Of a stretch of DNA of 45,843 nt, positions 43,955 through 45,843 are shown piece after piece. Below the pieces are notes generated by a model. It saw only the letters and a list, made by a program, of their open reading frames with translations. It made no database searches and was not told where the DNA came from. Position numbers and translations under genes: made by a program. This DNA is from Bacteroidales bacterium. GTDB lineage: Bacteria; Bacteroidota; Bacteroidia; Bacteroidales; F082. Where the stretch lies: contig JAFZKP010000012.1 in assembly GCA_017553625.1 (NCBI GenBank), positions 1 through 45,843 on the forward strand, read 5' to 3'. How positions within the stretch are numbered: position 1 is the first letter of the stretch; each line of letters begins with the position of its first letter.

Positions 43955-45655
43955 ATGTCATTATTATCTATTGCAAGTTTATGGCAGACCAATCGCACGT
44001 TGGTGATTTTGATTGGCATTTTGATTGTCGTCGTCCCATTTTTGGTCTACTATCTCAACCAAGCCAAGAAATATCATCCTAAAGGCTTGATTGCAGCGGC
44101 TTTGAGCAACATGGGCGAGCGTTTCGGATATTACATCATGAACGCCATCCTGCTGTTGTTCCTTGTTTCAAAATTCGGTTTGCCGGATAAGACCGCAAGT
44201 ATCATCTACTCTGTGTTCTATTTCGGAATTTACGTTTTGAGCTTGGTTGGCGGTATCATTGCCGACCGCACCCAGAACTATCCGAGAACCATCCAGTGGG
44301 GTTTGATTATCATGGCTGCAGGTTATGTCGGCTTGGCTATCCCGATGTTCAGCAAGGACGCCAACGGCATCATCCTTGACAACGGCGGTGCTTGGTGGGG
44401 TATCCTCATCTTCACCTGCTTCGCATTGCTCTGCATCTCATTTGGTAACGGTTTGTTCAAAGGCAACCTGCAGGCTCTCGTTGGAAAATTGTACGACAAG
44501 TTCGAGGCAGAAGCCGCTGAAAAAGGTCCAGAGGCTTTAGCCGAAGCAAAAGACCGTCGCGACAGCGGTTTCCAGATTTTCTACGTGTTCATTAACATCG
44601 GCGGTGTTATCGCCCCGTTCGTGGCTCCTATGCTCCGTAACTGGTGGTTGAAAGCTCACGACTTCGTTTACAACGCCGACATGCCGGCTCTTTGCCATCA
44701 GTTCCTCGCTAACGGCGAACAGACAACCAAGTTCACCGAAAACATGGCAAAATCGTTGGTTGATGGCGCTGCAACTCCTACCGATCTCGTGACATTCAGT
44801 TCACAATATATCGACGTGTTCAACACCGGTGTCCATTACGCATTCATCGCTTCGGTGGTCGCCATGATGATTTCTTTGGTGGTGTTCCTCTGCACAAAGA
44901 AGATTTTCCCACAGCCTTCAAAGAAAGAGAAGACCGAAGTGGTTGAATACACACAGGAAGAGAAACTCGCAATGGCAAAGGAAATCAAACAGCGTCTCTA
45001 CGCTTTGTTTGCAGTTCTCGGTATCGCCATCTTCTTCTGGCTCTCATTCCACCAGAACAGCCAGTCGCTGACATTGTTGGCGCGTGACTTCGTTGTCACC
45101 GACTTCTTCCCTGCCGAGATTTGGCAAGCACTTAACCCATTATACGTCATCATCTTAACACCTTTGGTAATGGCAGCTTTCGCATGGTTGGTAAGAAAAG
45201 GCAAAGGCGTTTCAACACCTCGCAAGATCGCTTACGGTATGGGTATCGCCGGTTTGGCCTACCTCTTCCTGATGGCACTTTCAATCTCTTGCGGTTATCC
45301 TTCAGGCGACGAGTTCCGCGCTATGGATGCCGCTACAATGGCCGCCAACGGTCTCGCCAAGTCAGGACCATGGGTGCTTATCGTGACTTACTTCTTCCTT
45401 ACCGTCGCTGAGTTGTTCATCTCACCTCTCGGACTTTCATTCGTATCGAAGGTGGCTCCACGTCACATGGTTGGCTTATGCCAGGGCTTGTGGCTCGGCG
45501 CGACAGCCATCGGCAACCTGTTCATTTTCGTCGGACCTCTCATGTACAACGCTTGGGACATATGGGTATGCTGGGGAGTGTTCCTCGCAATATGCATTGT
45601 CTCAATGTCGGTGATGTTCGGCATGGTGAAATGGCTGGAGAAGGTTACAGCGTAA
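43955..45655 (+). CDS. POT/PTR-family (peptide) MFS transporter
   Basis: A 566-residue transporter with about 14 hydrophobic segments, the size and layout of proton-coupled oligopeptide transporters (POT). The signature region reads SNMGERFGYY at 51-60: the second Glu and Arg of the ExxERFxYY motif are present (Glu55, Arg56), but the first Glu is replaced by Asn52. The first pair of helices is followed by GGIIADRTQNYPRTIQWG, the MFS loop 2-3 motif. It also holds an extra polar stretch at about 190-210 and 250-280. The substrate is probably small peptides, though the altered motif leaves coupling open. It is monocistronic, with its own promoter and a strong terminator. Confidence 0.85.
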   Translation: MSLLSIASLWQTNRTLVILIGILIVVVPFLVYYLNQAKKYHPKGLIAAALSNMGERFGYYIMNAILLLFLVSKFGLPDKTASIIYSVFYFGIYVLSLVGGIIADRTQNYPRTIQWGLIIMAAGYVGLAIPMFSKDANGIILDNGGAWWGILIFTCFALLCISFGNGLFKGNLQALVGKLYDKFEAEAAEKGPEALAEAKDRRDSGFQIFYVFINIGGVIAPFVAPMLRNWWLKAHDFVYNADMPALCHQFLANGEQTTKFTENMAKSLVDGAATPTDLVTFSSQYIDVFNTGVHYAFIASVVAMMISLVVFLCTKKIFPQPSKKEKTEVVEYTQEEKLAMAKEIKQRLYALFAVLGIAIFFWLSFHQNSQSLTLLARDFVVTDFFPAEIWQALNPLYVIILTPLVMAAFAWLVRKGKGVSTPRKIAYGMGIAGLAYLFLMALSISCGYPSGDEFRAMDAATMAANGLAKSGPWVLIVTYFFLTVAELFISPLGLSFVSKVAPRHMVGLCQGLWLGATAIGNLFIFVGPLMYNAWDIWVCWGVFLAICIVSMSVMFGMVKWLEKVTA

Positions 45656-45680
45656 CTTTAGTTTAGAGTTTAAAGTTTAG

Positions 45681-45720
45681 AGTTGGCGGCTGTAATGAAT
45701 TACAGCCGCCAACTTTTTTT
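45681..45720 (+). terminator. Rho-independent terminator after the POT transporter
   Basis: AGTTGGCGGCTGTAA pairs perfectly with TTACAGCCGCCAACT (15-bp GC-rich stem, TGAA loop) and is followed by a run of seven T. It begins 26 bases after the stop codon, behind a short direct repeat of GTTTAGAGTT (45661-45684). Confidence 0.93.
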
Positions 45721-45750
45721 GCCTTGACAGTCGTTTTTCTTTCTTTCCCT

Positions 45751-45792
45751 TGATGGAATATGTTAAAAATTTTTAACATGATTATTCCACCA
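45751..45792. repeat. Interrupted inverted repeat near the right edge
   Basis: A perfect 20-bp palindrome (ATGTTAAAAATTTTTAACAT, 45760-45779) is flanked by outer arms TGATGGAATA (45751-45760) and TATTCCACCA (45783-45792) that pair at 9 of 10 positions, with a 4-base bulge on one side. It lies just before a possible start codon and may be an operator or a transcript hairpin. Confidence 0.6.
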
Positions 45793-45799
45793 TGAAAAA

Positions 45800-45843
45800 A
45801 TGCTTGTGGCCAACAGAGGCTTTAATGACTTCAAAGAACTATA
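45800..45843 (+). CDS. Possible first codons of a further gene (partial)
   Basis: An ATG at 45800 opens a frame that runs off the window and reads MLVANRGFNDFKEL. The codons are like those of the neighbours and RGFNDFxEL loosely recalls the start of YspA/DUF2493 SLOG-type proteins, but 14 residues are too few to identify anything. A competing frame from ATG 45792 (MKKCLWPTEALMTSKNY) looks less protein-like. Very uncertain. Confidence 0.25.
   Translation, partial: MLVANRGFNDFKEL

Noticed and set aside
45773-45843. Minus-strand open frame running in from the right edge
   Set aside because: Its 26-codon translation looks unlike protein and its stop falls in the palindrome; another minus frame there has a stop at the window edge.
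1-45843. tRNA/rRNA genes, CRISPR arrays, insertion sequences, prophage, defence or biosynthetic clusters
   Set aside because: Gaps between genes are short and show no cloverleaf, spaced repeat array, transposase, integrase or cluster-type enzyme set.

Overview
The window is a 45.8 kb chromosomal piece from a member of the Bacteroidota, most likely the order Bacteroidales. Four things point there: Bat (aerotolerance) genes, three secreted proteins with a type IX secretion (T9SS) C-terminal sorting domain, PorT-type and patatin/beta-barrel outer-membrane proteins, and promoter-like TAnnTTTG boxes in front of most transcription units in place of E. coli-type -10/-35 boxes. It is gene-dense, has no identifiable rRNA, tRNA, CRISPR, insertion sequence, prophage or plasmid marker, and reads as core chromosome.

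Layout from left to right. 1-2837 (+): end of a BatC-like gene, then batD and batE. 2962-5892 (+): T9SS cargo with Asp-box repeats, ending in a strong terminator. 5963-6091 (-): a 42-residue lipoprotein gene that is easy to miss. 6174-7488 (+): ung and rdgB. 7532-10492 (+): a large cysteine-rich T9SS adhesin-like protein. 14666-10493 (-): alaS, an unknown lipoprotein, a PorT-like barrel. 14786-16101 (+): M23 peptidase and MerR regulator. 21075-16131 (-): PASTA protein, T9SS cargo, rluD, hldD. 21167-22141 (+): ddl. 33300-22138 (-): secA, two tandem patatin/barrel proteins, pyrH, a GT-C glycosyltransferase, frr. 35831-33374 (-): Nudix protein, coaD, a thioredoxin-fold protein without the CxxC. 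35854-36890 (+): pyrE and a SRPBCC protein. 37608-36832 (-): birA. 37719-40777 (+): rsfS, ftsH, LUD protein. 43828-40788 (-): valS and a small coiled-coil membrane protein. 43955-45655 (+): POT-family transporter, strong terminator, and possibly the first codons of one more gene at the right edge.

How the genes fit together. Most are housekeeping: translation (alaS, valS, frr, rsfS, rluD), nucleotide hygiene and synthesis (ung, rdgB, pyrE, pyrH, Nudix), CoA and biotin use (coaD, birA), and envelope building and quality control (ddl, PASTA, M23, hldD, secA, ftsH, patatin/barrels, GT-C). Transcription units repeatedly start back to back from short AT-rich gaps, and convergent genes meet with zero spacing or overlap.

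I see no clear new defence, mobile or biosynthetic system. The items most worth checking are the small lipoprotein at 5963-6091, the tandem patatin/barrel pair behind secA, the membrane glycosyltransferase translationally coupled to pyrH and placed before frr, the two-copy 27-base palindromic element, and the long interrupted inverted repeat at the right edge.
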